In this document: positions 22,919 through 33,789 of the stretch, in pieces
How the letters are laid out: the number at the start of each line of letters is the position of its first letter
Numbering within the stretch: position 1 is the first letter of the stretch
Assembly (NCBI GenBank): GCA_029204225.1
Contig: CM055092.1
Coordinates: 12,650,476 to 12,714,475 of the forward strand
Reading direction: 5' to 3'
Length of the DNA: 64,000 bases
DNA from: Diphasiastrum complanatum
Taxonomy: Eukaryota; Streptophyta; Lycopodiopsida; Lycopodiales; Lycopodiaceae
Translations under genes and position numbers: made by a program
The notes under the pieces: model-generated
Seen by the model: the letters and a program-made list of their open reading frames with translations, nothing else
The model's database searches: none
What the model was told of the DNA's origin: nothing

Positions 22919-23899
22919 TGTTGGCTGATTCTGACGAATCCCCAAGATACTCGGACAGAGCAACTCAAGAGCACCTCTCACCTTAGACCGAAGAGGTCTC
23001 TGAGAAGATGAGACGAACGAAGACTAAGAGCCGAGCATGAGAGCCGAGAAATACTAGTATTAATGATAAGCAAGAACTGTGTAAGCCTCATGGTGAATCC
23101 CGAAAAATGGAATGACCATGTAGGAACTAGTATTTCTAGGCAAATGTAATAAATGCAAGTATACCCCTCTTAAAGAAAGTAGAGTGAGCCACCTTTTGAT
23201 GGTGACCTCTAGTGGAGCGTATTATTCCACTTGTGATTTGTGAAATGTGAAAATTCCACTAAGATACCACCTAAGGAGTTTTCTTGCTTATTTAAGAGGC
23301 TCCCTCTTTGTGAAGAGGAGCTTTTTGCAATGTATCTACTCCATGCCTAATGAGAAGATTTCCCATGAGTTTGATACTACACTAAGCTCCTTGATCATGA
23401 TGGTTTTCTTGAGTGATGCCCCTATGATCATGCCCTTCCATTCATATTGTGTGTGGTTGTGGATTTAGAGTGGATTAGTTTTCTTGCTTTCCTAGTTGTG
23501 GTTTAAATTTCATGTTTTCTTGTGGATTAATATAGGAGCCAGTGTTCAAGTAAACTAAATAGGCTGGATCTATGGTGTAGTTCTTGCATATCTCTTTACA
23601 ATCTAGTTCTTGATGTTCTTGGGATGTCCAAGAATCAATAGACTGGTTGGTTTCTTGATTCTTGGACTTCTAACATGTTGTAGAACAGTTCTTGTTTCTT
23701 GTTTTGTCAATTTATGCAAGTGTAGCTCAATGTTAATGTATTGTAGGTTCTGATTCAGTCCGTTTTAAGAGTAGGTAGCTGTAGAATTCATTGAACGTTC
23801 ATTGGTTTGCATGCTGATCTGTGAATGAGCATTCTTGGCTTGCATATATGTAGAATGTAAGTGTGTTCAAGAGAGACGACCCTGAATAGTCCTCTAACA
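22919..23899 (+). repeat. Gypsy LTR family A, 3' LTR copy
   Basis: It begins TGTTGGCTGATTCTGACGAA at the polypurine tract and runs about 980 bp to CTCTAACA. The first 260 bp and last 190 bp match the LTR at 47031-47455, which lacks about 550 bp of the middle. The right boundary is less certain than the left. Copia integrase follows at once. Confidence 0.8.
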
Positions 23900-23959
23900 G
23901 GTAGGACAAAACAATACTACAACGTCAATCCGTTCTCTACTGCCTGGTTTGGCATTGTA

Positions 23960-24829
23960 ATATCAAAAACACATATAACGAATTTTGGGATCAAGCTTTG
24001 TTGTGTGCCAATTTCTTGTGCAATAGGTGGCCGAGTGCTATTTTGGATGGAAGGACACCAAATGCTATTCAAGAGGAGGCCGAGTGTCAACTTTCTAAGA
24101 ACCTTTGGATGCAAATGCTATGTCAACATTACTCTTGATGATAGGACCAAGGAGGATCCATCTTCAAGAAGAGGTATTTTTGTTGGATATAGTGAGGTGA
24201 GTAAAGCCTATAAGGTTTACATTCCTTCTACTAACAAAGTGATTGTTGGTAGAGATGTCATTTTTTATGAGGGAAACATTCCAAAGGTGTCTTCAAGCAT
24301 GATTGATGGTAGAGTGGATGGATCTAACATTCTTGATGTTGATGAGAAGGATCTTACTTTGGATGGTGGTGATGAATCAAGTCAAAAGCCAAGGAGAACA
24401 TCAAGAGAAAGACAAGTACCTTCAAGGCTCACATATGATCAAAAGTGTAAGCAAGTAGTTTCTAGAAATTATGTTGCTTTCCTAACCTCTTTGGATGAGC
24501 CTACAAGTGTAGATCAAGCAAGGAAAGAAGAGGAGTGGATCCAAGCAATGGATCTCGAGTATCAAGCTCTTATGAAGAGTGAAACATCTTTTGGAGGATC
24601 TTCTTGTGTACATGGAGCTATGCAAGTGGATGGATGTTATCTTGCTGTAAAATCAAGTAACGGATCTAGAAAAAAAAGTTTGTTCAATGACTTTGATGTT
24701 CAAGTTGAAGATCAAGAGGTTGATCTCAAAGCGCTTCAACTAGTCAAAAGGAAAGTTGGCAATTTGGAGATAGTCAAGAGCATCAAAGGAAAGGTAATTG
24801 GAAAAGATGTTATGGATCTATTTTTGTAG
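23960..24829 (+). pseudogene. Ty1/copia integrase C-terminal half
   Basis: Coding runs from FWDQALLCANFLCNRWP (about 23983; frameshifted) through LRTFGCKCYVNITLDDRTKE, RRGIFVGYSEVSKAYKVYIP and TNKVIVGRDVIFYEG to the integrase-RT linker SSQKPRRTSRERQVPSRLTY and ARKEEEWIQAMDLEYQAL. The last motif normally introduces the RT domain, but here the reading leaves the family consensus soon after and the RT core is missing. A close sister is on the minus strand at 46450-47030. Confidence 0.88.
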
Positions 24830-25676
24830 CATATTGAAGACTCAATTAAGTTCAAAGGAGCATCAAGGAAGTGTTGTTCAAGGTTACTTGTTCTATCTCA
24901 TGTTTGAGCAATTTCATGTGGATGTGTGCAAATTGTCAAGATATGGTAAAACTAGCTACATTGGTGAGCATTTTTTTGATGTTGGATTTGTACTAGCATT
25001 CTTGGCTGATTTTGCTGATGGAAATGAAGCTATTGGAGGTTCATTATGTCACTCATTCATGGTCAAGTTATCAAGGCTTGATGGCATCTTATGGCAAGAT
25101 GGAGATGGAGGCTCATTCATGGAGTATCATGGTGGATACAAGGCAACAAAGGACAAAGAAGGAGGAGACATGCAAGCAAATGTTGATCACTCACATTTAT
25201 TGTTTGTTTTCTGTATTTTTCCAGAGAGTTCAGAGTTGGAAGCATGGTGGAATCATTTCATTTACATTCTATTTGATTCTTCATGTTCTAGTCACATTTT
25301 GACATGTAAAATTGATGTAAGAAATAGTGAAGCATCCCGAGTGGACACTATTCTCTATATCAATTATGGTTGTTTCTATTTTGAGCATTACATGGTCATT
25401 GAAAGGAGGTCTATTCTTAGGAAGAAGATCATTCTTATGATGGATCAAAGTTCTATTGTCAAAAACTATGCTAGGAGCAAGCATATTGAGATACAATATC
25501 ATTTTGTGAGGGAGCGAGTCATTGCAAAGGAGGTGGAGCTTCAACAATTGTCTTCAAGGGAATGTGTAGCTGATATCTTCACCAAAGCATTGGGAAAAGA
25601 CTTGTTCATGAAGCATAGGACTTCACTTGGAGTATTATCAAAGTCTATGCTAAAACTAGTTGAAGCGGGAGTGTGA
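24830..25676 (+). pseudogene. Copia Pol 3' end with RT replaced by unrelated sequence
   Basis: One long frame (24798-25676, 292 codons) starts in sequence with no RT motifs (about 24830-25290) and then enters the copia RNase H end: CKIDVRNSEASRVDTILYIN, MDQSSIVKNYARSKHIEIQY, QLSSRECVADIFTKALGKDL. The stop at 25674-25676 is followed by the LTR. The inserted front part codes for nothing I recognise. It is open by chance or by selection, which cannot be decided here. Confidence 0.75.
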
Positions 25677-25780
25677 AAGATTCAACTAGTTTCATCATAT
25701 TTTGCAATATTTTCATATTTGGCATATTGAGGCCAAAACTTGTTTTAGACTTAGAGGTTGACTTTTCAAATTTTCTTTAC
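25672..25780 (+). repeat. Truncated copia 3' LTR
   Basis: It starts TGTGAAAGATTCAACTAG after the purine run GAAGCGGGAG and matches the complete LTR at 20266-20709 for roughly 100 bp, ending at TTGACTTTTCAAA. Confidence 0.85.
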
Positions 25781-25905
25781 CTCTGGCACGTCGCTCCAAT
25801 ATTGGTACTGATATGTGATATCAGTATGACGCGCGGATGTATGACTGCTCTTGGTTTTCTTTACCTCTGGCGCGTCGATCCGATATTGGTACGGACAAGA
25901 TGAAA
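25775..25905 (+). repeat. Tandem motif fragment related to the 29.9 and 56.4 kb 5' regions
   Basis: Two imperfect units of about 95 bp each begin TTTCTTTACCTCTGGC and carry C(A/G)ATATTGGTAC. The CCAATATTGGTAC ... GATATCAGT ... GCGC pattern resembles the repeated motif upstream of the ORFs at 30.3 and 56.7 kb. Confidence 0.5.
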
Positions 25906-26155
25906 AGTAGAGAGAATATAAGAACTTTCAGAGAGAATATTCTAGATTCTCCACTTCGGCGCTGTGGCTACGCCGCCTCCTCTTTGCAAAGATTTTGAAA
26001 TGTGTGATCGTTCAAAAGACAGAGATCGGTAATGTGAAAAGTATGAAGCTTCCTAACTCTGAATGACAGTACTAGACACTATCTAGTGTGATTTGTGGTA
26101 CTCCAAACATACAAATGAGAGATTTCTTGGCAAACCTCTCACACAAATAGCACTT

Positions 26156-26362
26156 TCCACAACAACTAGGAAGTATTGTAAGAATCTCCTCCACTCAAAA
26201 GATTTTCAATATGTCTGATGCTGCCCTGGCCTTTTGGATGCCTCTAGGACTGTGCTTTTCACAAAAACTAGGAAGTATTGTAAAAATCTCTCCACTCAAC
26301 AGATTTTCAACTGGTTTGATGCTACCTTGGCCTTTTTGATCCCTCCAGGACTGTGTCTTCGT
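26156..26362. repeat. Tandem duplication, unit about 103 bp
   Basis: Two adjacent units share ACTAGGAAGTATTGTAA, CCACTCAA.AGATTTTCAA and GGACTGTG. They differ at roughly 15% of positions, so the duplication is not recent. Confidence 0.85.
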
Positions 26363-26529
26363 TTCCCACTAATGATTCTAAGCTCCAAAGCTACAAAATA
26401 CACCAAAGAAGGATTTCTTCCAACCGTTTTTATCTCTCCAAGCTTTCACCTCCCGTGAAGGACTTTCTCACTTCATTGCGGAGCCTGTGACAACCTGTAT
26501 CCACTGATCAGGCACACAGAACTATTGCT

Positions 26530-26541
26530 GCTCTGATACCA
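26530..26541 (-). other. Primer-binding site, tRNA-iMet type
   Basis: The minus strand reads TGGTATCAGAGC, the standard copia/TRIM primer site complementary to initiator tRNA-Met. It directly adjoins the LTR end at 26542. Confidence 0.9.
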
Positions 26542-26804
26542 TGTCAAGAATCAGATATGCAACATCAAGCATTCACCGTAAGCAATCACCACAAAAAGAC
26601 GGAAGAAGAACACGCACTGCCAGTCTATCACACTAACTCATATAGAATGTAAAATGTACAAATAAACCATGAACCCCTGATAGAGAGAGAAAACCTACAA
26701 GTAGACTAATAGACTAGCTTATGACTAATGACAGCTGGTCACAACTATCAACATTAATGTACCTCATAAACAATAACAATGAAGTTTATCATTTATTTCT
26801 AACA
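26542..26804 (-). repeat. Short 263-bp LTR (5' LTR of a copia or TRIM-like element)
   Basis: On the + strand it runs from TGTCAAGAATCAG to ATTTATTTCTAACA. The PBS on its left makes it a 5' LTR of a minus-strand element whose body would extend below 26530. No gag or pol was found there and the second LTR was not seen, so the element is either truncated or a small non-autonomous type. Confidence 0.75.
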
Positions 26805-26879
26805 ATCCAACCCTGTATCCATTGGTGCAACAGCTTGGTGCGGAGGGGAGAATTGCGGCATGACCAAAACTGGGATTTG

Positions 26880-28830
26880 AGGTCCAGCTTCCAACACCTA
26901 AGCGGCTACTTTTTCATATGCATTGATGGTTGCTTTAGCCTTTGCCAACTCAGTTGAAGCTGCACCTTTGAATCTGTCAAAGTGGCCTTGGAATCCTTGA
27001 AGTGCCACTTTGTAAGTTTCAACTTTCTTGAACAAATACGCGACCTCCGTCAGAGTTACCGGATGATCAAGTATTTGCGTCTGGAGATACGCATCATGCT
27101 CAAAGGTGGTCGCATCTAATTCACCTTGGAGACGTGTGGGATCTTGTTCTGCCATTTGCAATTGACCCTGGAGTAGCTGCACTTGATGCTTTTCATCCTG
27201 CACGACCTTGTCCACTTGATCTTGAGCGATTGTGAGCACACTCTGCAGTTAGCTAACATACTCTTCTAGGCAATCAGCCAATTGTTGTGCCATCTTCTTC
27301 TCAGCTTCGGATTTGGCTTCATGTTGCTTGGAGATCTTCAACTCTTTGTCCACCCGAATAACTTTCTAGCTAATGAGAGTATTTTTTGATCCCATATCTG
27401 AGAGTCGCTGTTCCATTTTTTTTTCTTATCCAGCATAGACTGGATCACTTGCGCAAGGCTTGAGACGAAACCGAGAGCATCACCAAAATCTACTATTGTG
27501 GAGGTTGTAACAGCAGAAGAACCTGGTGGTACTGTCCTTGATTGGCATGGAACATATATCTGTAATTCTTCTTCTTCAAAGAGGCAACAGTGGCGTCGAA
27601 CTACTTTGGTGATTTGACAGTCGTGTTCGACCCGAAGTGTGGCTGGCGCGGCTTCAGCTTGAGGTTGTTGGGGTATCTGAAATGAATCTTCAATAACAGT
27701 AGTAGTATCATGGAACTGTTCAAATCCTCTTCCAGGGGATTGGAGTTAAACGGGTGTAGGGCTCTGGGGCATTTCAAAATCTTCGGAGGCCCCAAAGGGG
27801 TCGGAATCATCGAATATATCCATGAAGTACTGAGTGTTTGGGGAAACAACTTTTGTGTGTAGGGGTGAGGCAGCCTGGGTAGCTGTGAGAGAATGGTAGC
27901 CCCAATGGTCAGAAACTATCCGTGAGAGGAAGCAGAGGCGAGGGAAGTATTAGAGATGGGGGGAATAGGGAGTTCAGTGTGAATAGCAATAGGGGTGGGA
28001 AGCGCAGCTGATGATGTCTGCCTAGTACAACATCGTGACGTGGAAGGCAAGTCAAGAATGACGATCTTGCTGCATGGACGACGTCGACTATGTGAGTTGG
28101 AGGCCTGTTGAGATGATTCGACCCGTGCTTATTCATAAATAGAAAGCACAGAATCCAGACAAAATCCAAGGATTTTATTTTCAAGGTGGGAGGCTGCTAG
28201 GAGAGATAACAAGGGGCCAGCAACAAACTGCTACTTGGTATTGCTCTTAATGGCTCATTTGAGCTCTCCAAAAACAGTCTTGAACCAGTTATATGGTCCC
28301 AGAGGGGCCTTGGCTATCTTGACATATGGCTCAACTATCCTATGCAATATCTGAGAAGTAATGCGGTCTTTCCTGAGGTTGCCAACCAATAGGAAATTGT
28401 TAAGGAGCTGAGTAGCGGCGTGTATGGCAGGCTTGGTAATGGCTTCTAGGAGGTAGCCGTCATTGGTCCAATGCAAATCATTTGTAACGTCAATATAAGG
28501 CTTAATAGCCTGTTTGGCTTGCTTATGGCTTGGTGAGGCTTGGGTACTAGATGCTATCCCTATGGCAGCAAGGGCGGCCTCAGTCACTCGCACCTTGTTT
28601 GTGGCTCCCTAGAAAGTAATATAAAACTTGGATTTCTCCTCCTTCCAAGTATTGAAGGCAAGAGTGATAAAATCCATATTGATTCTCCCTGAGAAGTCTC
28701 TCTCATGAATACCCATTGCAGTAAGCAGAGCTCCGCAAGGGTTATCCACTGAGTCACTGGAAAATTTGGCAAGAGCTTTGCTAGCACAAGTGAGGAATGG
28801 ATCGAATTCAGCCAACTTATACGTGAATTT
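26880..28830 (-). pseudogene. Gypsy 3' accessory ORF, second copy
   Basis: From 28830 to 27430 this strand is a diverged copy of the accessory ORF at 3590-5230 (shared TNDLHWTNDGYLLEAIT, MGIHERDFSGRINMDFITLA and the S/P-rich middle). From about 27240 to 26898 it continues into a 113-codon open segment rich in Q, K, E and L (QLLQGQLQMAEQDPTRLQGE), a predicted coiled coil that the 2234-13194 element does not have at this place. Many stops. It is joined on its 5' side directly to RT sequence, so integrase and RNase H have been deleted. Confidence 0.75.
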
Positions 28831-28840
28831 GGAGGGTCCA

Positions 28841-29290
28841 TTACACTAACACATAAACTCCACAAATCGTTGTTGGCGGTGGCAATTCCACAATAACCTT
28901 GATTTTAGAATAATCTGTGGCAATGCCATGTCTCGATATCACATGCCCAAGCACAACTCCGTGGGAAACCCATATCTGGTATTTTTTTGGATTTAGAGAA
29001 ATTTGATATTTGCGACATCTTTCAAATACTTTCTCCAATCGATCCAGGTGGTCTGTATCTGTACTATGGACTCCCACGTCATCCAACTAAATTTCAAGAA
29101 ATTTATGTACATAATTTTTAAAAGCAAATTGCATTACTCTTTGGAACGAACTTGGTGCATTACAGAGTCCAAACGACATTACTTTGTAAGCATAGGTGCC
29201 CCATTCTGTTGTAAAATCTATTTTGTGGCGATCTGTAGGTGCAATCTTGACTTGGCTGTAAGCTTCTGCTCCAGCAAGGTGGTCCAAAAT
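28841..29290 (-). pseudogene. Gypsy RT fragment of the deletion derivative
   Basis: It codes for GTYAYKVMSFGLCNAPSSFQ, MQFAFKNYVHKFLEI, a degenerate catalytic box and HLDRLEKVFERCRKYQISLN, matching 7650-8110. A 24-bp deletion removes the FLDGFSGYN box. Both ends are abrupt joins to non-adjacent parts of the same family. Confidence 0.88.
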
Positions 29291-29610
29291 GATGTCTTAC
29301 TAGAACTCTGACTTGTAGAATCATTTTTAACTTTTCCTTTGCCTTTATCCAGTAAGGGTGGCACATTTTTTGAATCAATCTTTTAAGGAGGATTTTTCCA
29401 TTTCAGGACCATATTATAATGTTGCTTGGCTTGTTTTTTCATCATTGACTCTGTGATCTTGTCTTCCTTCAATATAACTGCTTTGCGCGGTTTGATTGTT
29501 GGTTCATCAGGAACATTACGCACTCCAAATCTAGTCGGATCCATATGATTTAGAATTTGCTCATTAGTAAGTTCCGCATTGTCATCATAAGTCAAGGCAT
29601 GACTCACAGG
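29291..29610 (-). pseudogene. Gypsy protease-RT linker fragment of the deletion derivative
   Basis: The segment matches 8790-9095 of the complete element and keeps DPTRFGVRNVPDEPTIKP. It stops at about 29607, where the 29.6-kb element begins. Confidence 0.8.
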
Positions 29611-29619
29611 AATGCCTTT

Positions 29620-30258
29620 TTCACGTGCTTGAGATCGATATTGCGAGAAAAAAAACTAAAAATTTGCGATGATAAATGAATTATTCGGAACACATGGCAT
29701 CATGTCAGTGGTCCACATGTCTACCCGTACACATCATTATGACTCATTGATGATGGCACGTGGGCAATGACACGTGCACCAATCCTATTGTGCCATGTGT
29801 CATTCCGCAAGTGACAACTATCGCATCAATCATTATTTGTAAGGACAAATATAATTAGCCAATCACAAAATGACACATGTCCTATTGATTAGATTCCACA
29901 CGTGTGAACTTTTTTAATGAATTCTTCATTTTTGATGCGGATTTTCATGCAAATTTTTTGATTTCAATATCTAATATTGATTTCAAGCGCACTTTTTTCC
30001 TATTTACACTCTGCTTCTACCTCTGCGCTTGGAACCGATATTGGTTTCTTGGATATCAATCTCAAGCGCTCGTTTCAGATCCGATTTTCTCTCTCCTATA
30101 TACCCTCGTTCGAAACCAATACTCGGTTCTGTGATATCTATCTCAAGTGCATAGTTTGTTACAATTTGATTTTACGTTCTATTTCACGCCTGAGACCGAT
30201 ATTCAATTCTTGATTTTATCAATTTTTCATAATTTTTTTTTATGTATTCTCTTTGTTG
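29620..30258 (+). promoter_or_regulatory. 5' region with G-box-like sites and tandem ATATC/AAGCGC motif
   Basis: The block begins near CACGTGCTTGAGATCGATAT and includes several CACGTG or CACATGTC-like sites (29622, about 29759, 29771, 29900). It then has three diverged units containing CCGATATTGG ... GATATCAATCTCAAGCGC (about 29965, 30030-30070, 30115-30150). It is colinear with 56014-56660. The left-end motif is the inverse of the unit motif. Promoter function is inferred from its place upstream of an ORF. Confidence 0.45.
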
Positions 30259-30299
30259 AAATGGCTAATTTTGATTCTAGTCTGTTATCTTTTTTTCTT

Positions 30300-31750
30300 T
30301 TAATTTGGTATCAGTGACGATATAGAGTATTTTAAGACACTTTCTTCTTCTTCTTTTTTTGTTCTTCCTTCTATTACAAAGGGTCCTAGTGTAGAAGTAT
30401 TTTTTGAGATTTATTTCAAATTTAAGTCTCTACTCAGTACCCCCTTGTTCATATCTCAGAATAAGGATATGAATCACTATCAAGACTTAGTGGAACTCGG
30501 CAGGCATACTTATAAAGCTAAGTTTGACAAAATGTTCACCAAGTTGCATAATGATTTCAAGTCTATAGATGATTGTCAAATACACAATAAAAAATGTAGA
30601 TTTGTAGAGTTTCAATCTGCATCTATTTTTTTTCTTTTGCTAATTATTTTTGACGATTCAGATGTTGTCCCTTCTACTTCTAAAGTTGCTTCTTCTAACA
30701 GTACAAAATCCGACAAGTCCAAGCCTGTAGGTATAGAATTTTTTTTAATTGATACAAGTTTTAGTTTAGATGATTGTACAGATTTTGATCCTACTCAAAA
30801 TAGGGCATCGTTTATATTCCCTAGAACACCCACTACGCTTTCTCCTTCTGATAAATCTCTAATCACATTGCCTATTTATAATATAGATAATAATTCTTTT
30901 TTGACACTATCGGATATATCGGATCTTTTTTATTTCACGGAGACTAGGACTCTTTGCATTTTGAACAAAGAGCTTCATGAACTTTTAGATATAATTGATT
31001 TTGATGCTGATGATCTTCTCCTAGGTGTTGACAATGTAAATAAGGATGAGTTTTATTCAGGAAAAGATTGCTTGAAAATGACTGTGGAGGAAATGCACAA
31101 AAAAGAAGATGATCTGTCTTCTAAAGAGGAGTTTCTCAGATTTCAAAGTCAACTTGGTTTTACAAAACCAACTATCTATTTACCAACCATATTGACATCG
31201 AAAGGTGGACATAATATTGATGGAGAGACAATAATCAAGGAAGACAAAGCCGAATGCATAAGTTTTGTATCTTATTCTGTACTAGTAGATCCGTTATGTC
31301 AGATTTTATACTGGAGCTTACTTTTAGTATTTTATTTCAAGGAACAATTTTTTTTGGTGATTTTCCAATTTGTCGAGGAGGGTAGAGATCTTCTACTAGA
31401 GAATTTTTAAGAGATCATGCACCAGGGCATTATCTGAAGTTCTTCAAGAATAATGAGATAAGTGTTGCCCATTCAAAGTTTCATCAACATGGTGATACAA
31501 TGATCAAAGGCACTTTCTCATTTTCTTGGAGGACAATTTTAATAGGGTGCATAAAATAATTTTTGTAAAGAGAGCTATTGCACTTAAAATTTTAGGATAT
31601 GGACCAGTGAATTCCCTGTTCAGATCATCTCATTTTGCATTGTATGCTACCTACATTGATCTGAGTAAGCATGAAAACTATGAGCTCTTGGATCCGTACG
31701 AAAGAAGAAAATTGTTGCATGATTCTAAGTTGCAACTTTAATTAGAGAAA
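30300..31750 (+). pseudogene. Unrecognised ORF downstream of the tandem-motif region
   Basis: A 321-codon frame (30445-31410) starts inside a longer open reading that begins near 30310 (SDDIEYFKTLSSSSFFVLPS). It has LVELGRHTYKAKFDKMFTKL, an S/T/K-rich stretch (STSKVASSNSTKSDKSKP) and an acidic part with KEDDLSSKEEFLRFQSQLG. A further frame (31526-31741) reads GYGPVNSLFRSSHFALYATY and DPYERRKLLHDSKLQL. No domain recognised. The 5' region is shared with the H3-like/C48 gene at 56.7 kb, but no histone-like or peptidase sequence was found here. Confidence 0.4.
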
Positions 31751-31879
31751 GTGTTGGAAGCAGAGTAGATATTGAAGAATTATACTTTGTAAAAATTTTC
31801 ATTTAATATACAAAATCTCTCTGTATGTCTATTGTCTATTGGCTTGTATAAATTTACATGCTTTTTGAAATTTTTTATA

Positions 31880-32612
31880 GTCTGTCAATTATGTATCATG
31901 ACAAATTTGGATTTTTCTGTAAAACCATTGGAAAAATTGCAATATGTTCTTTGTGCTAGTCCCACCATGTTGTGTACTTTTATGAAATGCCGCCCTTGCT
32001 TGCCAATGAGATTTTTCCATTCCTTGTGATGACCATATGCTAAGACTTCCACTATTTCTTGCAAAGAATGTCGAATGATGCCGTAATATGTGTTGCATGT
32101 CATAAAAACAAAATACAAATAAGTAGCAAAAGTATGCACATATTTTACTATACTAGTGTAACATCAAAATCTTACCATATAATGTGTTATATGATCTAAA
32201 CCCCATGCACTTCAAACATCAACCACAAATTCACTAGTTGTTTTCTGTATCATTTGTACATCAGTATTTGAAAATTTATCTTTTCTCAAGTATTTCACCA
32301 TATTGTCTAATTTTCTTTAAAGTTCTACTTTGTGTAGACGAGTAGAATCTTCTTCTTCAAAATCTTGAGTTGCAGCTATTATCTCTTTCCAAAGCGAGTA
32401 TCAAATCTTGGATTGTTTGCCAAAAAAATTTGATAAAAATCAATGAGCTTTGGATTCTCCAATGCTCGGCTTGCATGGAATATTTTTTGTTTTACTTGAT
32501 AGCTTGTCATCTTTTTTTAATTTTAACATGGCCTTTATGTAATCCTGCTTTAGACAACACATCCTCTAATCTGGAAATAGCTTATTTTGCAGATGCCTCT
32601 GGCTTGGAATTG
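31880..32612 (-). pseudogene. Unassigned transposase, C-terminal part
   Basis: On the minus strand NSKPEASAK.AISRLEDVL matches NTKPESLAKKAIAQLEEVL at the window's end (63930-64000), so this is the continuation of the same protein family. Later parts read MVKYLRKDKFSNTDVQMIQK, then AYGHHKEWKNLIGKQGRHFI (about 32035-31980). Many stops and frame changes. Its N-terminal counterpart (34282-35270) lies on the other strand, across the CACTA fragment. Confidence 0.55.
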
Positions 32613-32624
32613 CATGCTCGATAG

Positions 32625-33289
32625 GTTGTTGGTACCCTTCGTGACGAATTTCAACAAGACAAGGAATTCGACGAGAAGGAAAGTCATAAGCATATGAGCT
32701 TATGGATTAGGCATCGTCATAGTATGGCACGACGAGCTTATAGAGACGGGCAATCCAAGCCCTCCTGGTGTTCAAGAAATGATTGGAACCGTGTAAAAGC
32801 GGATGAACAAACACCAGCTAAATACAAGATTCAGAAAGATGCCGTAGCCGCTAGGATGCATGGGATAGGCAATCCTAAGTTGGGCTTGAGCAAAAAGGTG
32901 GGATTGCAAGCAAGCATGGTAAGTGAACCTAAACTACTCTTATATCTTATCTTTGATTTCATATGCTTTTACTTTTTAATATGCATTATGACTAGCTGCT
33001 CCAACTTAACTCTAAATTAATCTCAACTTAAATTGAATGCATGGATAGTTGGCAGACTGCCAACTAAGGAGGATTACGACTTTGCCTTCAGAGAATCATA
33101 TGAGACATTAGTCGACAAACTAAAGAACGAGGGTCATCCTCCAAATGTAAGTACTAGTTTTTGTATTCAAACTGATTTGGTTTGTATTCAGACTAATTTT
33201 ATTTAATTTGGTACGATCGAGCATTAACTATTAATGTAGTTTGTTTGTTTGTGTTCATGTAGACTGGACGTCACGATGACGACGAGTAG
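32625..33289 (+). pseudogene. 3' exons of a gene inside a CACTA-type element
   Basis: Three open blocks with splice-like borders: 32625-32918 (HMSLWIRHRHSMARRAYRDG, SWCSRNDWNRVKADEQTPAK, then GTAAGT), 33049-33146 (RLPTKEDYDFAFRESYETLV, then GTAAGT) and 33263-33289 (TGRHDDDE, TAG). Blocks two and three join in phase. Blocks one and two do not join in phase at the acceptor chosen. The 3' end lies about 500 bp before a CACTA-like terminus, which fits an element-borne gene such as the plant En/Spm accessory protein, but I did not recognise the family with certainty. Confidence 0.45.
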
Positions 33290-33789
33290 ATTAGGTTTAT
33301 AGTTTTAGTTGATATACATGTTAGATCTAGAGATCTAGAGACTCATGCGAAATTAAAACACCAATTTTGTAATACATTGATTGATATTATGAATATATTA
33401 TTATTGCAAATGATTGTGCTATATTGCCATTGCTTTTATGTGCAATGTCGGTTTTGAAAACAAGAATCAATATCATATATAGAAATGTAAATGAAATTTA
33501 TGATGTGCATAAAGCAATGCAATAAAGTATTGTCATTCATAATGCACATGAAGTAATGCAATAAAATATAGGAATGAAAAGTAATCTATGTGCATTAAGT
33601 AATTAAATAATGAAAAGTACCTCATGCTTATCTTGTTATTTGATCCAAATGTTGAATGCAACTCAAAAATATTGTTACAAAAACTATTTATGAACATCGC
33701 TTCTCCGAGAACACCACTCCAAGAATAGCCCGATAAAAATGCGCGTGTTATTTTTTACACATTTTTTATCTTTTTTAACCTAATCAGGG

